This document shows, in pieces, positions 44,476 through 55,385 of a stretch of DNA of 64,000 bases. The stretch spans positions 86,700-150,699 of the forward strand of contig JAPDOI010001710.1 in NCBI GenBank assembly GCA_029168955.1. The letters are read 5' to 3'. The notes beneath the pieces are model-generated. The model had not been told where the DNA came from. It worked only from the letters and a program-made list of their open reading frames with translations, and did not search any database. Source of the stretch: Aplectana chamaeleonis. Taxonomy: Eukaryota; Nematoda; Chromadorea; Rhabditida; Cosmocercidae. Both the position numbers and the translations under genes were made by a program. Each line of letters begins with the position of its first letter. The stretch's first letter is position 1.

Positions 44476-45460
44476 TGCTAGTCAGCAGCTAACACTTTCA
44501 CCTAAAAAGCTTTCACTAATAATGATACCATGTAAATTGTTTTTTCGGAGTCGCTTTTGTTATCAGAAGGTTCATCATCTTCTTCTCCTAATAAGGAATG
44601 GGTTGCGAGAGCGTCGCTTTCAGACTAGGAATTTTCATATTGTTTTTATGTTTGTGAATTTTCTTACCATTGACGGGACTATATGCGCGCTTCAGAAAAA
44701 GTTTTTCATTCTCATTTTATGGTGTATTCTTCTCTTCTGCTATTTTCTATGGTTCCTTTATGGTCTGATTCTTCCGTGTATCAAATCTCGTCTCGGGTAT
44801 ATTCATGAATGAGTGCGGCGGTGCAGAAAGTAACTTGTTAATTGTAAGTACACGCGAGCGAGGACCCTGTCCTATGGGGATCACACGGGTTTTTGCAGGA
44901 TCTTTGGTTCTTCTTTATTGGGTTGTAGGCGGTAAGAATGGGTTATATTGTGGCTCTATGCTGTGGGCGCCTGTCCACGGCAGTGCCGTGAGCGTGCGTT
45001 TACAGCAGGGCTCATGCTGTCTTTCGCTGATCTCACTCTCGTACACTTCTGTACACCTTTCAAGGAGTTCCGCGTTTTCTGTATTGCGACGATTCGCCAG
45101 GGGCAGAGTCCTTGCTGTAGTAGTCAACTCTCCTTCCCTCTCTCTTTGTCTGTTACCATTGAACTTTTTCTTTTAAAGTTTTTGTTGTTTTCCTCATCTG
45201 TTTATTGATTGTTTTTATGCTTGAAAGAATTGTACAGTTATGTTCTTATTCATATCTCTGCCAAGCATCTAATAATAAGTGTTTATGAAACATTGTCATT
45301 GTCGTACAGAAAGATGTGCATCTGTATAGAGCATATAATATCGTTGTCCATTATGGTGATTCGCCATAGTTGTTGATGAAATTATATCTTCGCAAAATAA
45401 TAAATATTGTTAACTATGTCATCTCCTCGAAATTCGTACAGCTGAAAAACAAGTTCTTAA
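44476..45460. other. Downstream of the orphan gene; no further gene supported
   Basis: T-rich sequence directly after the stop gives long hydrophobic frames (44522-44812 and 44805-45176) that are more likely 3' untranslated or intergenic. An AATAAA occurs at about 45401, far from the stop. Confidence 0.3.
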
Positions 45461-45652
45461 AAAGAACAGCTTGAATATAGTGATCTGCTCACACTGGACG
45501 AGCGCTGTGAGAAACTCGGCGATCCGCCCGTCAGGCTTGGAGGTAGGCAGACTTTCGTCAATCTGGAGCCAGTTCAACTGCTCAGTTCAGAACTGCACGT
45601 TTTCTTGAACTACATTTTTGCGCATACTCATCACACTTCAAATAGATTATAG
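45461..45652 (+). other. Coding-like segment, 63 codons, no start
   Basis: The frame bounded by TAA (45458) and TAG (45650-45652) reads EYSDLLTLDERCEKLGDPPV and LEPVQLLSSELHVFLNYIF. A second frame is also open here, so the choice is a judgement on composition. A GTAGGC donor-like site follows CTTGGAG. It may be a lone exon or a decayed fragment. Confidence 0.2.
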
Positions 45653-45887
45653 GCAACGAAAGCCTTCAAATTTATGGATTTCACGAAATTTTTGAAAGAT
45701 CCAAGTTGATTGTTAGATATGACTCTTTGTCCAACGGAGACAGTGGAGAAGAATGGCTCAGCAGTTGGTTCATAGGAAATGCTTTAACCCGTCTGAACTA
45801 GCCAACACGAAGTCCGGCCCTGAACATCATCAAATATTTTTGGGGAGCACTTGCTTGTTGTTTCTATGCAAATGACCTGCAAATTAA

Positions 45888-46424
45888 AGGCAGTGGTCAC
45901 GATGAAAAAAGTTATCGAAAAAACTACAAAAATCAGCTTAGATATAAAATAGCTCAAAAACTATGAAGGTAGCGCGGTGAAAAACGGGCTAGAATTAGAG
46001 TTATTAAGACCCTAAATTTGCAGTTCGTGCACACGTGCACAGAAAGATCACAGTTTCATGCCAAGCAGTCAAAAATCATCGACACTCAGAGGAAGAAAAA
46101 ATGCAAATTTACCTAATAAAACAGTAGAGCAATGAAGGCATGCACCTCAGTCAATGTTTTCGACTAGATGTGTACATAAATCCGAAAGTTCATTGATTGA
46201 AATTCAAGTTCAAGGCAGCTGATGTTCTTGATATTAGAGACCATCGATGCCGATGATGTGGGGTATGCTCGTCCACCACTAAAAGGCAAGAAAGTTCAGG
46301 CTTCAAGTTTGGCCCAGGACAGCGTTTTTTTCGCGATTTTTTCTTATAGGTTCTACTACTCTATGCCCAGAAAAGGGTTCAGAGAGGAAAAGAAGACGAG
46401 CATATTTGAGCGCGACCACTGCCT
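45888..46424. mobile_element. TTAA-flanked MITE, copy 6
   Basis: TTAA|AGGCAGTGGTCACGATG on the left and GCGCGACCACTGCCT|TTAA on the right. Internal ataaaacagtagagcaatg has no coding signal. Confidence 0.85.
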
Positions 46425-46952
46425 TTAACTTCACTACGCTTTGTGAAGTTTTGGTTTCGAGCAGAAGTGTTCTATGATTTTGAAACGGCCTGAGTTTCGG
46501 AAAGGTGTTGGAAAATCCATCGGTGACCTTGTCATGACCTGAATACATGCGGGTAGAGGTCTTGACTCATGCTTTTTCAATAATGAGCATAGTGAACAGG
46601 ATGGAGATTCTGAGTCGATTTAGTGCACATTTATTGGGTGTTCACAAAATCACTCCGATGAGGTGTCGAGTCACATCTGGTTTTTCCGTCCCCGATATTC
46701 TCCAGTGGATCAGTGATGAGTGGATTATGATTCATCTGCTCATCCCTGATCACGCCGGATAACGATAGGTTTTTTTACGAAAATGGCCAGAAAACGTGTC
46801 AAAAGGTAACAGCTAACGAAAGGAAACCACAGCAACTCGTCTGCAATGAAAAAGTTCAAAAGAATTGGTAAACACAACATGGTCTATAACTTATAAACGA
46901 TGCGAACTGATGGACTTCTGCTTGGTGTGGTAATTTTAGAGTCTACGTAATC

Positions 46953-47075
46953 AATTTAGTCTAATGAACGAATGGGGCTACTACGGTAGGTCGTCGCGCG
47001 AGTTCGAAATCCCGTTGACCTGTGATGCCGCCAACACCGCAGGGCCACCCGCCGGGGCTATGCGTCAGATCAAAT
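46953..47075. mobile_element. ATTTAGTCT MITE, copy B, with B-box-like motif
   Basis: Ends aatttagtctaatgaacg and atgcgtcagatcaaat are inverse. The centre contains GAGTTCGAAATCCC, close to the RNA polymerase III B-box consensus GGTTCGANNCC. The flanking bases do not fold into a tRNA T-arm, so this is not a tRNA gene. Related copies are at 41319, 56881 and 63134. Confidence 0.6.
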
Positions 47076-47238
47076 ATAATACGTAAACCTACGGCCATGC
47101 GATTACAATAAAAAACATGAAAGGAAAAGAAACAAATAATGCTTCAACTAAAACCGCCGTACTAGAAGAGAACGATTTAAAGATCACTTTTGAAGCATGA
47201 TAGAATTTTCTGTGAATGACTGTCACTTTCCGTCATTA

Positions 47239-48340
47239 TAAATAAATAAATAATAAAGAAACATCACTCTTTTCAACAGGATTTTTTGAGCAAACTTACG
47301 AGCACTTTTCAATGCAACATGCACATTTTGAATCAGCGCTGACAGTGCAAGAATGAGCTCTCATATTGATTTTTGGTCTCGGATACCATAATTTGAATTG
47401 GATGCCTCTTGTTCTTGAGAGAACGAGTTTATAGAACTTTGAAGTGTTGATTTTAGTTTTACCGGACATGATCCCGAAAACGAAACAAACATCTGTTACT
47501 CCGTGAGAGCAAAGAACTAAAGTCAGGAAACTTGTTACTGATTTTGTACCCTGATGCGCTGGTGTAAGAAAACCATTGTACCTGAAAATGCGCTTCCACG
47601 TATAATCATTTTGCTTTCTTTCATCATCAGTATATCTTTTCTCTTGTGAGGGGGAAATACTGCTCTGCCGCTTTCTACTATTGGTGCAACATAGGCTTTG
47701 CAATCCCTAGGTAGCACATGCTTATTCTCGGTAGAAAGCTCTCCGAATATTTGGTACGTTTTCGTGATTGCTTCCCTACATATTTGTCTACAATGATTCA
47801 CAAAGCCTAACTTGCCATCATAGCAAAAGCTTAAATCTGGGACCTTAGTATTCTCACTTCCCAAATTAGAAACCAGTTCAACGTATCTATAATCAGAAGA
47901 GATACTCGATTTTCCAATCCTCATAAATTTAGTCTTCTCGGGACCTATTGGTAGTTGCCTTCTGAAGAAGCAGTCGCGAACGGAATTGATACCTTGTTGA
48001 ATTCTTGGTCAAGTTTTGTCGCTAGTTCGCAATAAATCTGGAGATTATCGGCAAACTGCTCACCACTGGTAAATTGTCGAAAATTGACGGAAGATCAGCT
48101 GTATAAAGATTAAAAAGCGACAGAGAGAGTACACCATCTAGAGGAATACCACTTTCCCTTAATCCGACAGTGATAATAGACGGTTCATTATTCCTTCTCT
48201 ACCTGAAATGTTACATTCGAGAGGTGCAGGTCCAGGAACTCTGCAAAATTGGAAGAAGACTGATTTCGATAATTTTGTATATGTTTCTGATGGCTTACCC
48301 TATCGAATGCTTTCGAAAAAATCGAATTAGATGACACCGC
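47239..48340 (-). pseudogene. Decayed LINE (non-LTR retrotransposon) reverse transcriptase, 3' half
   Basis: Read on the minus strand, fragments in several frames match the order of a CR1/jockey-like reverse transcriptase: SKAFDRVSHQ near 48300, GIPLDGVLSLSLFNLYTADL near 48130, FADNLQIYCELATKLDQ near 48040 (the YADD catalytic box, changed to FADN), then KAYVAPIVESGRAVFPPHKR near 47680 and VLSRTRGIQFKLWYPRPK near 47400, typical of the thumb and C-terminal region. Several frameshifts and stops break it, and the 5' half is missing, as usual for truncated LINE copies. The element ends in a short (TTTA)n tail (plus-strand aaataaataaataataaag at 47239-47257). A clade beyond non-LTR retrotransposon is a guess. 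Confidence 0.72.
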
Positions 48341-48372
48341 AACCATTCTGGTCATCTAGAAGCTCTGTCCAC

Positions 48373-48540
48373 TTGCAAGGGAAGTGTTTATGGCGGTAAA
48401 TGCATCTGCAAAAACGACTTGTATTGTTAGTATCTCTTGGGCCTCCGTAGTAAAACGCAGTATCCCGCTGCAGGTTCCAGGAAGTTACAAGCTTGAACCG
48501 GCCGTTTTTGTAGCTTTTGGTACCTTCCAATACGAACATT
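48373..48540 (+). pseudogene. Inverted partial copy of the 49394-49867 gene
   Basis: Plus-strand sequence from gaagtgtttatggcggtaaa onward aligns at about 75 percent with the minus-strand gene segment 49510-49387 over about 125 bp. The reading matches too: EVFMAVNASAKTTCIVSISW here against EVFLVVNASAETTGIVNISC there, followed by RSIPLQVPGSYKLEP. It stops at TAG near 48538. Similarity begins just after ttgcaag, which could be a splice acceptor or simply the duplication boundary. It is too short to be a working gene. Confidence 0.5.
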
Positions 48541-48600
48541 AGCCTTTGGAAAATCGGAAAACGGACCTCATAATTGTGTTCAGCGCCCATAACCACCCCC

Positions 48601-49385
48601 CCCCCCTGAGCAAATTGGAAAGGAGTGTGAATAGGTAATAGTGTTGGTCCTTAATTGAGAAAATATCACTCAACCTTATATCATATATAATTATCATTCA
48701 TTTCTTTGTTGAAAATTTTTTTATTCATTTCGGTTAAAGTTTGGGTGAAGTTATATTTTCAAACTTCGCATAGACTGCTAGCGTTTTGGCTATTAGAGAG
48801 CTCTGGAGGCGTTTTAAAAAATGTTGCAGATTTGAGTTGAAATCTTTCAAGGTGGGTTATTTGGGGCGCTGGTTACGCACGAATCTGAAGTTCATCTGCT
48901 TTTCTCCTGAAATCTAGGACTAAACTGGTTCAAAGCTTCCAATCGGGGGAAAAGTTGAGGACACAATGTGACTTTTGACGATTCCCGGAACGCTACGCTA
49001 GATGTGGCTCAAAATGTCGGAACTGGTGTCCGTTTTTCGGTTTTTGACAGATTACGGTAGATTACGGTGGGTATACGATAGTTTGGCCAAAGTCGCAGAT
49101 TCGATTCAAAATTTCCATGCGGGGTTTATTCGGGATGCTGAACACGAATTTAGCGAACGTTTGTCGATTTTGAGAATACCCAGGTGGGTTTCGCCCTCTA
49201 AATGACATGGTACCTACCGTAACCTACAGTAAACCTCAGGATTCCGACAAACGGGCTCCAGATTCGTGTTCACCTCCATAGGTTACCCCTACATACAAGT
49301 TCTGAGCAAAATCCGAGAAGATGTTTCGAAACACCCAAAAAAAACGCCTGAACCTCGCCCGACCTTTGCCTTTTCGCGAAGCTTG
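48601..49385. repeat. Dispersed repeat (gattacggtagattacgg type)
   Basis: After a C11 run (about 48596-48606) the tract holds repeated phrases (cacgaatctgaagttcatctg, gctgaacacgaatttagcg, ctccagattcgtgttcac) and gtaacctacagtaaacc words like those at 36520-36600. It separates the inverted gene copies at 48373 and 49394. Confidence 0.45.
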
Positions 49386-49393
49386 AGAAACGC

Positions 49394-49867
49394 TTATAAT
49401 TCCTTGGAACCTGCAGCTCGGACCGGGATACTGCGCAGTTTTACTATTGAGCAACAAGAGATATTAACAATACCAGTGGTTTCCGCAGATGCGTTTACCA
49501 CTAGAAACACTTCTTTCGTTAGTCGATTTTCGAAGTATTGAGGTACGTACATCTTATCGAAACTTCCGCAACTTGTCAGATAAGCTGCTCGTAATATGTC
49601 TGGAAAGTTCAGTGTAAGCGTTGTCACATCGTTTCCCCGACTGAGATATTTCTCTCCGCAATTTTGACAGGTTATCAGGTTAGCCGTTCTTCGAAGTTCA
49701 CAGAGCTTCTGAGAGTAGCAGTACCGACACGCGTGTTCATGCCATCGGCTTTCCTGCAGCCTGGGAGAAGTAAGGGGTTCTTGGAGGGTCGGCGGTGAGC
49801 AAAACACTTGTGAAAATGGAAGCGTGGAATGTTTTACAAAAAAGTAAAAACGTGTTATACAACTCAT
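49394..49867 (-). CDS. Candidate zinc-knuckle protein, up to 157 residues
   Basis: This is the longest non-repetitive open frame of the window, from ATG 49867 to a stop at 49394 on the minus strand. Residues about 43-75 read HEHACRYCYSQKLCEL and NLITCQNCGEKYLSRG, two CxxC pairs 19 residues apart, as in a zinc ribbon. The layout loosely recalls the RNase P Rpr2/Rpp21 domain, which I offer only as a lead. The C-terminal part (TKEVFLVVNASAETTGIVNI) has a diverged inverted copy at 48373-48540, supporting a real coding origin. A good acceptor (ttctcccaggctgcag) precedes GAAAGCCGATGG at 49753, so the true exon may start there and the first 38 codons may be intron. A donor-like TAC|GTACCT lies near 49545. 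A TTAA MITE begins 14 bp upstream of the ATG and may have cut off the 5' end. Confidence 0.48.
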   Translation of the reverse strand: MSCITRFYFFVKHSTLPFSQVFCSPPTLQEPLTSPRLQESRWHEHACRYCYSQKLCELRRTANLITCQNCGEKYLSRGNDVTTLTLNFPDILRAAYLTSCGSFDKMYVPQYFENRLTKEVFLVVNASAETTGIVNISCCSIVKLRSIPVRAAGSKEL

Positions 49868-49880
49868 TCGACAACGTTGA

Positions 49881-50327
49881 AGGCAGTGTTCACGATAAAT
49901 ATCGCACTCGTGTTCGACCCAAAAATGGGCTTGTTTGGTCGTGAGGTAACTAATAGTGAAGAAACATGGAAGAAAAACGTCCAGAATAAGTCAAAATAAC
50001 GGTTTCTAAGTTCATGGCGTGGGTGAGAATCATGGGTCCTGCAGATTTCGGCAAGCGCGCGCTAATCGCGAAATCTGCGCGAATCGGTAATGCTAACTGC
50101 GGCAGAGTTGCTTGGCGATTTGCCATCGAAACGTGTGCGGCGCCACAAGCTCATCCGATTGGGAGGCGGACCGGTATAGGTAGGCGCACCGGGAGAGCTT
50201 TTCAAGCCGTTTGTATTTATTTCTGGCCAGTTTTCGTTGCTTTCCACGACCCTATCCTCTACAGCACCTGCCAACTTAGTGTTTCAGACCGAGACCTCGA
50301 GAACGAGATTTATCGTGAACACTGCCT
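49881..50327. mobile_element. TTAA-flanked MITE, copy 7
   Basis: TTGA|AGGCAGTGTTCACGATAAA on the left and TTTATCGTGAACACTGCCT|TTAA on the right. The core is shared in inverse orientation with copy 2 (20835-21297), including a matching open frame (see findings). Confidence 0.88.
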
Positions 50328-50796
50328 TTAACGACACCCGTGAAAGCATCGCTTTAATCATTATTGTTTGACGTTATGTTCAATATTGATGTCTCTCATC
50401 AAATAAAAAAATGTGTACTCTTCTATCACACTGCATTCACGTGTTCAGCTTGTGATCGACTACATGATTTTGATTTGATATTTTTTCTTTATACAGGAAT
50501 CTATCGAATTTTTTTGTTCCTAAAAATCAAGATACCCAAGAATGCGTTCATTCATAAATTAAGCATTGTGATCCCAGTGTATAAAATATTTTTCACTCAC
50601 TTCCGTAAAATGTGAAAGCAAATAATCCGATGTTTGGTGGTGCGGTTGCGTAAATTTACCAGGTATACTCTAGCCATGGCGGACTGGCTTCCAATTTTGC
50701 CATAAATCGGTGAGAAAACTGCTGATATTTCTTTCGAATAAAGGCTTTTTTCTGTTCACGTCATTTTTAGTGTTATTCTTGCGTGTATATAAAGTC

Positions 50797-51329
50797 GGCA
50801 TGTGGATCAAATCCACACCGCGGGTGTGGCTAAGGAGCAGTTCGGCTGGCACACGTGACGCGTGTGGAGGAAAAGCGCTGCGCGCGCGTCGCCTTTGGGG
50901 CGCGTTAACCGAGGGTCCTCGAAAAGTAGTTGTTGTTCCATTTTAGCCGTTCCCTTTTATCATTAATTGCATTCTGTTCATGTTGTTGTTGTGTCAGATG
51001 TAGAGTCGGCGTCGAAATCAATATCGTCATCTCCCAAGCAAACAAAAAACTCTAAAAAAAATTACGTAGAAAGTGAGAATTCCACAGAAACGGTGGTATG
51101 AGAAGCACTGCGTCTGAAAAACTATATTATAAACAAAAAAACACGAATGAAATGTAAAAAATGATAAAGGGGGCCAGCTAAAATGGAACAACAACTACTT
51201 TTTTGAGGGCGCTCGGTTAACGCGCCCCAAGGACGACGCGATTGCGCAGCGTTTTCCGTCGTGCGCGTCACGTGGCCCAACCGAACTGCTCCATAGTCGC
51301 ACCCGCGGCGTGGATTCGATCTACATGCC
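50797..51329. mobile_element. Foldback element, arms about 190 bp
   Basis: Ends ggcatgtggatcaaatccac and gtggattcgatctacatgcc pair, followed inward by ccgcgggtgtggctaaggag against ctccatagtcgcacccgcgg, gcgcgttaaccgagggtcct against gagggcgctcggttaacgcg, and aagtagttgttgttccattt against aaatggaacaacaactactt. The AT-rich loop is about 130 bp. No target duplication was clear and there are no genes. Confidence 0.82.
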
Positions 51330-51749
51330 TATAAAGTCTGTTCGAATAGGACTGACCGCCTATGCGGTCAGCGTGCTTTTAGAGCGTTCGTCGCAGAAGC
51401 ATTATTTCGGATGAACCTGCAAACAGCTGATTGGAATTATATTAACCAATCGTCAAGTATTGCTGCTAATCGATTTCCAAAATCGAAAAGTGTTTTTGCA
51501 ACAGCTGTTCAATACGCACGCTGACGGCGTGGGCCTAGTCTCTTTAGGACGGACTTGACTGTCAAAAGACTTCAGTTGTATTTATGGCGGGGCGGGCGTC
51601 CACAGAAGAACACCAAAGCGCCTGAGTCGACTGCAATTTCTAACTTTTTTTCTCAATTTGGATGAAAAACAAACAGAGGAAACGTTGTGAGATGATAAGT
51701 CTACTTCACTTACCTACAATACCAATAAAACTGAAGTCTTCACGACATA
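51330..51749. other. No gene seen
   Basis: Short spacer between the foldback element and the mariner. It contains a small hairpin (ctgaccgcctatgcggtcag near 51350) and no credible exon. Confidence 0.35.
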
Positions 51750-52368
51750 CCAGGTTGTTCAATATGTTTTGTCGTTCGATAAGAAAAAACCATTTTATGG
51801 TTCAAAATACACTTTATTATTCAGTATAGTCTCACTGAACATTAATACTTTTGCTCCAACGATCCTTTAATCTGTGGATCCCATCACTAAAGTGAGAATC
51901 CGGAACGTTGGCAAAATACGCTTCAACAGGCGTTATGATCTCTTCATTTGATGGAAAATGCTTGCCACGCATAAATTTTTTGAGTTCTGGAAACGAATGG
52001 AAGTCGCTGGGGACCAAATCTGGTAAATACGTTGGATGCTCCATCAATTCGAACTTTATTTTATGTATTTTACCCATTGTCAAAATGCTCTTGTGATACG
52101 GTGCATTGTCCTGATAAAAAAAGGATTTTTTCTCCTGCAAACCGGTCTTTTTTCACGAATCGAATTTTTTTCCTTCAACTGGTCCAAGGGGTTGCGATAA
52201 TATTCAGAACTACTTGTTTCACTAGTTTGCAAGTAATCCACAAACAAAATTCCTTTCACATCCCAAAAAACTGATGCCATAACTTTCCTCGTTTTGAAGC
52301 CAAACAACCAGGTTCAAACCACTCTTTAGCCTCTTGTTTTGATTCACGATCATGATGATAGACCCAAG

Positions 52369-54478
52369 CAGGGCTGGGCACACGTCCCGGCTTGGCGAAT
52401 CTGAATATGCACCCCCCTTAGCTCGGTAATTTTTAGGCACCCCCTTATGGGAAATCGAAATTGGCTGTTTTCCGAATAGTTGGACAGCCATGATCTTGAC
52501 CTCCTGATTTTGATGAACAAGAATATAAAAAAAGCACTGGATAGATAATATTCCGAAAATTTCAACAAAAAAGGTAGTGTAATTTCTGAACTTCAAAACA
52601 ACCCCATGAGGAAAGTTTGTTAGTAAGACGGTAAGTTATGACAAAAGATAAAACATTTTTCAATTTAAAACAATTGAACAATTACCAACAACAGAACTAC
52701 TACTATTGCAATAATTAATGCTTCCTGTTGAATGTTTTCATAAACCTACAAAGGATTAGTTAATCTGTTTTTGATTGTTTTGATGTGGAAATCAGAACTA
52801 TTTTGTGTTGTGGAACAATGTTAGGATTCATGTGATTCGTAGGGAGTAGAAAACCCGAGTTTTACCCTCCTAGAATGCCGCAATCCCTCAAAAATCGGCT
52901 TGCCGTGTGATACGGTTTTTGTACGCAGCTACACAGCGCACACGGGAATGGACGCGCACACACTATTAATAAAAAATGTATTTTATTACAGAACGGGGAG
53001 GAGAAAAGGATTGAAACTGAAGGAAATGGAAGATGGTAAAGGTAGTCTATTCTGGATGTTTCCATGTTAGAAATTTAATGTAAATAAGCAAAGTTAGAGC
53101 GGGGTAAGTATTTAGCAGTGACAAGGTTCATTCAAACGAACCTTGTTGATCAAATATAGAACTAAAGAAAAGAGCAAAGGATATTTTGAGAAAGAGGAGA
53201 ATCTGGCCAACATTTTAGTTTCAATAGAACTGATTTTTAATGTGATTTAAGGACCCTAAATCTCGTCCCGGTTTTACCCCGAAAACCGGGACAAAACCGG
53301 GACAAAACCGGGACGAGGTTTAAGGTCCTTATATCACATCAAATATCAAACTTATTGGAATCAAGGTGTTTGCCAGATTCTCCTCTTTCTTTCAGTGCTC
53401 TTACTTTTAATGTTCAATGCTGTTTTCATTCAACTAGGTTCATTTGAATGAACCTTGTCGAATCCAAAAAACTCACCCCGCTCCAACTTAGTTTGTTTAC
53501 ATTAGATTTCTATAATGGTTACATTAAAAGTATCGCACCTCTGCCTTCTTCCATTTACTCCAGTTTCAGGCCTTTTCTCCTTCCCGTTCTGTAATAAATT
53601 ACATTTTTAAATTAATATTGTGTGCGCGTCCACTCCAGTGTGCGCTGTGTTGCTGCGGACAGGCACCAGATCGCACGGCGAGCCGAATTTCAAGGGTTTG
53701 CGGCACACCAGGTGGCTACAACTCGGGTTTTTATAGTTCCAAAGCACTATTCAGTGCACTTGTGCTCTGCAGGGTACTGATAGCAGTTTTTTTTACCATG
53801 ATGAGGGACATGGTACTTCTCAAGGAGGAGGACACGATCATTAACTTCTCTCACAAGACCTTGCAAAGTCCTCAATTTTCACAATCGGATCTCTTCATAA
53901 GTCACATTCTCATGAGCTGAAATTATTTGGCTAGTCGTGATACTAAATGTGCTACCTGTAATTTCAATCTGTACTAATACAACAGTTCGCTGATTCTTTT
54001 TTGAACGTGAACGGTAGCGCTTCTGAGCGCTCTCTTTTTATCTTTGCCTCGAATCGGTTACCACCCGTGTAATAAATGAACGTTGCACCAGAGAAACATG
54101 ACATCACACCAATCCTTACTTGCTACTAGATAACGGAGTAGTGTTTAATTCTTTATCAAAGTAATCAAACAAATTATATGTAGATAATACTTAATTCATA
54201 GAGTTATTAAAAAGAAACCTCGACAGCAACTATTAATTTTTGCGAACGAAACCTTTATATCTATCAATGATTTGAATTCTGTGAGTGTTTTTTTTTCGAA
54301 AAGCGGAGAAGAAGAGTTGCCAAATCAAAAGAAAAGCGTGTACTATTTTTCCCTGAAATTCGGCAGAACAGGCACTTTGTTTTTATCTGGGTGTTCGGTT
54401 TAGGCACCCCCCTTTGCCCTCTCCGCAGCGTCCAATATGCATTCCTCTAAGATCAACCGGGACGCGTGCCCAGCACTG
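52369..54478. mobile_element. hAT-like non-autonomous element inside the mariner
   Basis: Ends CAGGGCTGGGCACACGTCCC and GGGACGCGTGCCCAGCACTG, flanked by an exact 8-bp duplication gacccaag (52361-52368 and 54479-54486) made from mariner coding sequence. Subterminal ggcaccccctt appears near both ends. No transposase frame is present, and the centre is occupied by a foldback (52850-53731). Its terminal motif differs from the CAGGGGTGTGCG group. Confidence 0.92.
52850..53731. mobile_element. 880-bp foldback element inside the hAT-like element
   Basis: The whole segment is one imperfect palindrome. Ends aaaacccgagtt and aactcgggtttt; arms pair through gacgcgcacacactattaat against attaatattgtgtgcgcgtc, acagaacggggaggagaaaa against ttttctccttcccgttctgt, and gttcattcaaacgaaccttg against its inverse. 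The centre is an internal palindrome of CCCGGTTTTACCCCGAAAACCGGG type. It is flanked by TA or near-TA. This is the third level of nesting, with the element inside the hAT and the hAT inside the mariner. Confidence 0.88.
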
Positions 54479-55179
54479 GACCCAAGTCTCATCCATAGTG
54501 ATGAATCGACGCACAAAATCCATTTTATCCTTTTTAAAACGCTCCAAATGTTGCTGAGAAAGTCGCATTCGAATGTGTTTTTGTTCCATTGTTAGCAAAT
54601 GCGGCAACCATTGTGCACACAGCTTTCTAAAACCCAAAATTTCATCTTAAGTATGGCTCACACTGCCTAATGAGGTGCGTAGAGCCTCTACTAAATCTCA
54701 CTCAGTCCATCGACGATCTTCCAAAACCATATCCTGTATTTTTGCTATGATTTCTGGTGTTGATGCGCTTTTTGGACGTCCTTCACGTGGATCGTCTTCA
54801 AGGCTTGTACGACCACGTTTAAATTCAGCAACCTATCTTTCTTCTGTTCTAATCGTAGGTAAACAATCATTATACACTTTTGACATTCTTTTGTGAATTT
54901 CTTTTGGTGCTACGCCTTCCAAAAATGAGAATTCTTCATTGCACGATATTCATTTTTTCCGTTGCTGTGACACGGCGACACTAAATGGCTTGTAAACTAA
55001 AGAATGAATTGACAGATTGAAATGAAATTTCACATACGTTCATATGAAGAGTGTAACAACAAAACAAAAAAATTGGAAAAAAACAACAAAACAAAAACAA
55101 AACAAAAAATCCGGCTAGTAGCAACGCCCTCTCTTATCGAACGACAAAACTTATTGAACAACCTGGCATAGATAAATGC

Positions 55180-55385
55180 ACACAGGAATAGCGGGAAAAA
55201 TGAAAGAGCTGCTTCTCTATTGCTTCATAATGAACTCGCAACGGAGTTGGCCATGGGTACCATATCCGCTGTAAAACGTCACGACTCATGGCGCGAGCGG
55301 CGCCCGCGACTCTGCTTACTCCGTCTGTCATGCGCTCTCTCACTGTCTCTAACCTCCGCTCCGCAACAGCACGCGTAGAAATCAC
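55180..55385 (-). pseudogene. Possible transposase C-terminal remnant
   Basis: A minus-strand frame contains ERRLETVRERMTDGVSRV and SRDVLQRIWYPWPTPLRVHY. This layout recalls the C-terminal tails of some Tc1/IS630-type transposases (R-R-I...ML-R-W...YRLDVCR), but key residues differ. It abuts the mariner right end, so the mariner may have inserted into or beside it. Confidence 0.25.

Larger units (their letters stand above)
51832..54975 (-). pseudogene. Mariner transposase, broken
   Basis: The 5' part (about 54975-54487, minus strand) carries scattered stops and ends in FITMDETWV, the first catalytic Asp region. The 3' part (52368-51832) resumes with YHHDRESKQEAKEW, then SVFWDVKGILFVDYLQTS and, after a frameshift near 52140, YQDNAPYHKS and HPTYLPDLVPSDF. 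The second and third Asp are separated by 34 residues, the DD34D spacing of mariner transposases. The insertion lies in the codons just after MDET, at duplicated gacccaag. Stops, the frameshift and the insert make it inactive. Confidence 0.88.
51750..55166 (-). mobile_element. Mariner element split by a hAT-like insertion
   Basis: 34-bp terminal inverted repeats with one mismatch: CCAGGTTGTTCAATATGTTT at 51750 and its inverse ending at 55166. The left end is preceded by TA; the right flank is CATA, so the TA target is slightly altered. Removing the 2110-bp insert and one target duplication leaves about 1.3 kb, the normal mariner length. The transposase reads on the minus strand and is decayed. 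Confidence 0.9.

Noticed and set aside
46990..47012. tRNA-like GAGTTCGAAATCCC
   Set aside because: The surrounding bases do not form a T-arm or acceptor stem and the motif belongs to a MITE family.
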